Shown here one piece after another: positions 62,580-64,000 of a stretch of DNA of 64,000 nt. The DNA lies in NCBI RefSeq assembly GCF_049065735.1, contig NZ_JBAKHD010000003.1, positions 434,001 to 498,000 of the forward strand, in the 5' to 3' direction. The stretch comes from Paramesorhizobium sp049065735. Lineage in GTDB: Bacteria > Pseudomonadota > Alphaproteobacteria > Rhizobiales > Rhizobiaceae. Under the pieces are notes generated by a model, which worked only from the letters and a program-made list of their open reading frames with translations, had not been told where the DNA came from and did not search any database. The translations under genes and the position numbers were made by a program. The number at the start of each line of letters is the position of its first letter. The stretch's first letter is position 1.

Positions 62580-62594
62580 GTTCCTTATTTGTTC
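62580..62594. promoter_or_regulatory. LexA (SOS) box before imuA
   Basis: GTTCCTTATTTGTTC is an exact match to the alphaproteobacterial direct-repeat SOS box GTTC-N7-GTTC. It lies 29 bp upstream of imuA, as expected for LexA control of this operon. Confidence 0.88.
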
Positions 62595-62656
62595 TTAATG
62601 CGAAACAGAGTCAACTGGAGTCTTGTTTCACCCTTTTGGAAAGGCTGGCGGGACAG

Positions 62657-62819
62657 CGCCCTCCTCTGTCCTGCCAGCCAATCTCCCCCGCAAGGGGGGA
62701 GATTGGCTGGCATCGATGACAGCTCTTATTCTGCAAGGTCGGCGATTGGCACCGCGCATCAATGAAAGCCAATCTCCCCCCTTGCGGGGGAGATGCCCGG
62801 CAGGGCAGAGGGGGGCGCC
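62657..62819. repeat. Palindromic repeat family A, copy between udgX and imuA
   Basis: Left arm CCTCCTCTGTCCTGCCAGCC with ATCTCCCCCGCAAGGGGGGA, right arm CCCCCCTTGCGGGGGAGATG then GGCAGGGCAGAGGGGGGCG. With the LexA box it makes up most of the 310 bp gap between udgX and imuA; nothing else is seen there. Right flank carries the inverted TTTGACGGAA motif. Confidence 0.88.
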
Positions 62820-62861
62820 TAGCGATTCCGTCAAAAACAGGAACCGCCGACCAGCAACAAC

Positions 62862-63485
62862 CTATGCCGGTTGGCCCGACAGCCCCCGAATGCGCTCAAG
62901 GTCCGCAACAAACTCCGCATAGGCCTGATGCCGCGCCGCCTCATCCGGCACACGCAGAAGATAGGAAGGATGAACCGTGACATACCCCGCGCGTCCGTCG
63001 AAATCGAACGGGCCGCGATTGCGCCCGATGGGCGTTGCCCGTCCGGCAAGCGCCAGCGCCGCCGTGGCCCCGAGCGCCACCACGAGATGGGGATGGACGA
63101 AGTCAAGCTCCTTTTCCAGCCACCAGCGATAGCGCTTGACCTCGCCGGCGGTCGGCTTCTGGTGAATCCGCTTCTTGCCGCGCTGGACAAATTTGAAATG
63201 CTTCACCGCATTGGTGAGGTAGATTTGGCGGCGGTCGATGCCCGCCTCCTCCATCGCCCGGTCGAGCAATTGCCCCGCCGGTCCGACGAAAGGCCGTCCC
63301 TGCCGGTCCTCCTGATCGCCCGGCTGCTCGCCGACAAAAGCGATGGCTGCGCCTTCCGGCCCCTCGCCCAGCACAGCGCGCTCGGCCCCGGCAACAAGCG
63401 GAGGGGATGCCATGATAAGGCGGTTGAGCGCCTCCAGCGACTTGGGCTCATCAGGCGATTGCGCTGGTTTGCTTATGGCGGACAT
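62862..63485 (-). CDS. udgX: UdgX-like uracil-DNA glycosylase without cysteines
   Basis: A 207-residue uracil-DNA glycosylase-fold protein. It has GEQPGDQED (52-60), FVGPAGQLLDRAM, TNAVKHFKF and the UdgX-specific loop KKRIH (104-108), whose histidine bonds covalently to the abasic site in Mycobacterium smegmatis UdgX. VTVHPSYLLR (170-179) is the second active-site motif. UdgX and family 4 enzymes usually hold a 4Fe-4S cluster by cysteines. This protein has none: the CxxC region before VLGEGP is replaced by PLVAGAERA, and the later cysteine is a tyrosine (VKRYRWWL). GGGAG precedes the ATG. It lies upstream of the SOS mutasome genes on the same strand. Confidence 0.9.
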   Translation of the reverse strand: MSAISKPAQSPDEPKSLEALNRLIMASPPLVAGAERAVLGEGPEGAAIAFVGEQPGDQEDRQGRPFVGPAGQLLDRAMEEAGIDRRQIYLTNAVKHFKFVQRGKKRIHQKPTAGEVKRYRWWLEKELDFVHPHLVVALGATAALALAGRATPIGRNRGPFDFDGRAGYVTVHPSYLLRVPDEAARHQAYAEFVADLERIRGLSGQPA

Positions 63486-63588
63486 GGGCGGTCTCCCGTT
63501 CGGTTTCTTCCCTTAACGCGCGAGACCGTGTTTTGGACGAAGCGGGAGCTTGGCAGATTGTGTTTGACGGAATCACCGAACGGGATTT

Positions 63589-63823
63589 TTGCCGTTGTTG
63601 TCATGGAGAGGTAGAGGAATGGATCCCAGTGACGAGCACTGGGATGACGGATGGGATTGGCTGTTCTCGATAATCTCCAACCGTTCCGCATTCCACAATG
63701 GTTGTCCAGTTGGCGAAAACCTCTCCACCCGTCATCCCAGTGCTTGTCACTGGGATCCATTCCTCTACAGTGACGTTGCCACCTACGAAAGCAGAGTTTC
63801 GTTGCTTTCGTTTAAAAACAAAA
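63589..63823. repeat. MITE-like inverted-repeat element, family D, copy 2
   Basis: Fills the 341 bp gap between udgX and the last gene. Arms at 63611-63650 and 63729-63768 are complementary in 39 of 40 positions (GGATCCCAGTGA core). Borders resemble the copy at 53098-53341 (GGAG after a CCGTTG-like start; CTTTCGTTTAAAAACAAA end). No convincing gene is encoded. Confidence 0.85.
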
Positions 63824-63826
63824 GCC

Positions 63827-64000
63827 CTACCCCCTCGCCGAAGCGGCGTTGGCATCGTCCAGATAATAATTCGCGTAGCGCTCCATGAAATATTCCGAGC
63901 TGCCATAGGAGCTGTATTTCGCCAGGCCGCGCATATCGGTCTTGTTGAGGATGAGACCCAGCACTTTCGGCTGGATATGGCCTTCCGCCTGCAAGGTCGA
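63827..64000 (-). CDS. C-terminal end of a BY-kinase type polysaccharide chain-length protein (partial)
   Basis: Only the last 57 residues are in the window; the gene continues beyond position 64000. The sequence PKVLGLILNKTDMRGLAKYS, then SYGSSEYFMERYANYYLDD, is the end of the ATPase domain and the tyrosine-rich tail of Wzc/ExoP-type proteins (autophosphorylated bacterial tyrosine kinases that control exopolysaccharide length). Seven tyrosines are present in the tail. Family D repeat copy 2 lies directly downstream. Confidence 0.8.
   Translation of the reverse strand, partial: STLQAEGHIQPKVLGLILNKTDMRGLAKYSSYGSSEYFMERYANYYLDDANAASARG

Overview
This 64 kb window (high G+C, roughly 60 percent or more, except one AT-rich gene) looks like a chromosomal segment from an alphaproteobacterium of the order Hyphomicrobiales (Rhizobiales), most like Brucellaceae and relatives. 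Reasons: the conserved block rplU-rpmA-GNAT-GNAT-obgE-proB-proA-nadD-rsfS-rlmH with envC-ctpA-yibQ-rppH; an alphaproteobacterial LexA box (GTTC-N7-GTTC) before imuA-imuB-dnaE2; TGA-N9-TCA sites of the RirA iron-box type; and several families of rhizobial-type palindromic intergenic repeats.

Layout. (1) 1-6.6 kb: hydroxamate-type siderophore uptake (AraC regulator cut by the window edge, TonB receptor, FhuD, fused FhuB, but no ATPase) and a CueR/HmrR copper regulator. (2) 6.7-8.7 kb: ThuA-like protein and a Gfo/Idh/MocA oxidoreductase. (3) 8.8-21.2 kb: a large minus-strand operon with a divergent IclR regulator and lactonase. It joins a sugar ABC importer to the non-phosphorylative L-fucose route (lactonase, L-fuconate dehydratase, SDR dehydrogenase, FAH-type hydrolase), plus a mutarotase, a second enolase-superfamily enzyme, a MaoC protein and a Gfo/Idh enzyme. 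(4) 21.2-33.7 kb: housekeeping genes. (5) 34.0-36.3 kb: tRNA-Ser(CGA), then a low-GC AIPR-type abortive-infection gene abutting the 3' remnant of a cupin gene. (6) 36.3-43.8 kb: a second siderophore system (AraC regulator, TonB receptor, binding protein, two permeases, ATPase). (7) 44.0-54.2 kb: a sugar or sugar-alcohol cluster (SDR, RbsABC-type importer, two FGGY kinases, DeoR regulator, class II aldolase, HAD phosphatase). (8) 54.3-57.1 kb: choline-binding protein ChoX and choline-sulfatase BetC. (9) 57.1-63.5 kb: the SOS mutasome imuA-imuB-dnaE2 and an unusual UdgX. The window ends inside a tyrosine-kinase-type polysaccharide chain-length gene.

The most notable points are the AIPR gene as a one-gene defence candidate with a PD-(D/E)xK-like N-terminus; a UdgX homologue with no cysteine at all; palindromic repeats that sit inside coding frames (imuB, the permease at 40.7 kb, and probably the fhuD start); and siderophore cluster 1 lacking its ATPase. 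All functions are read from sequence alone; no database search was run.
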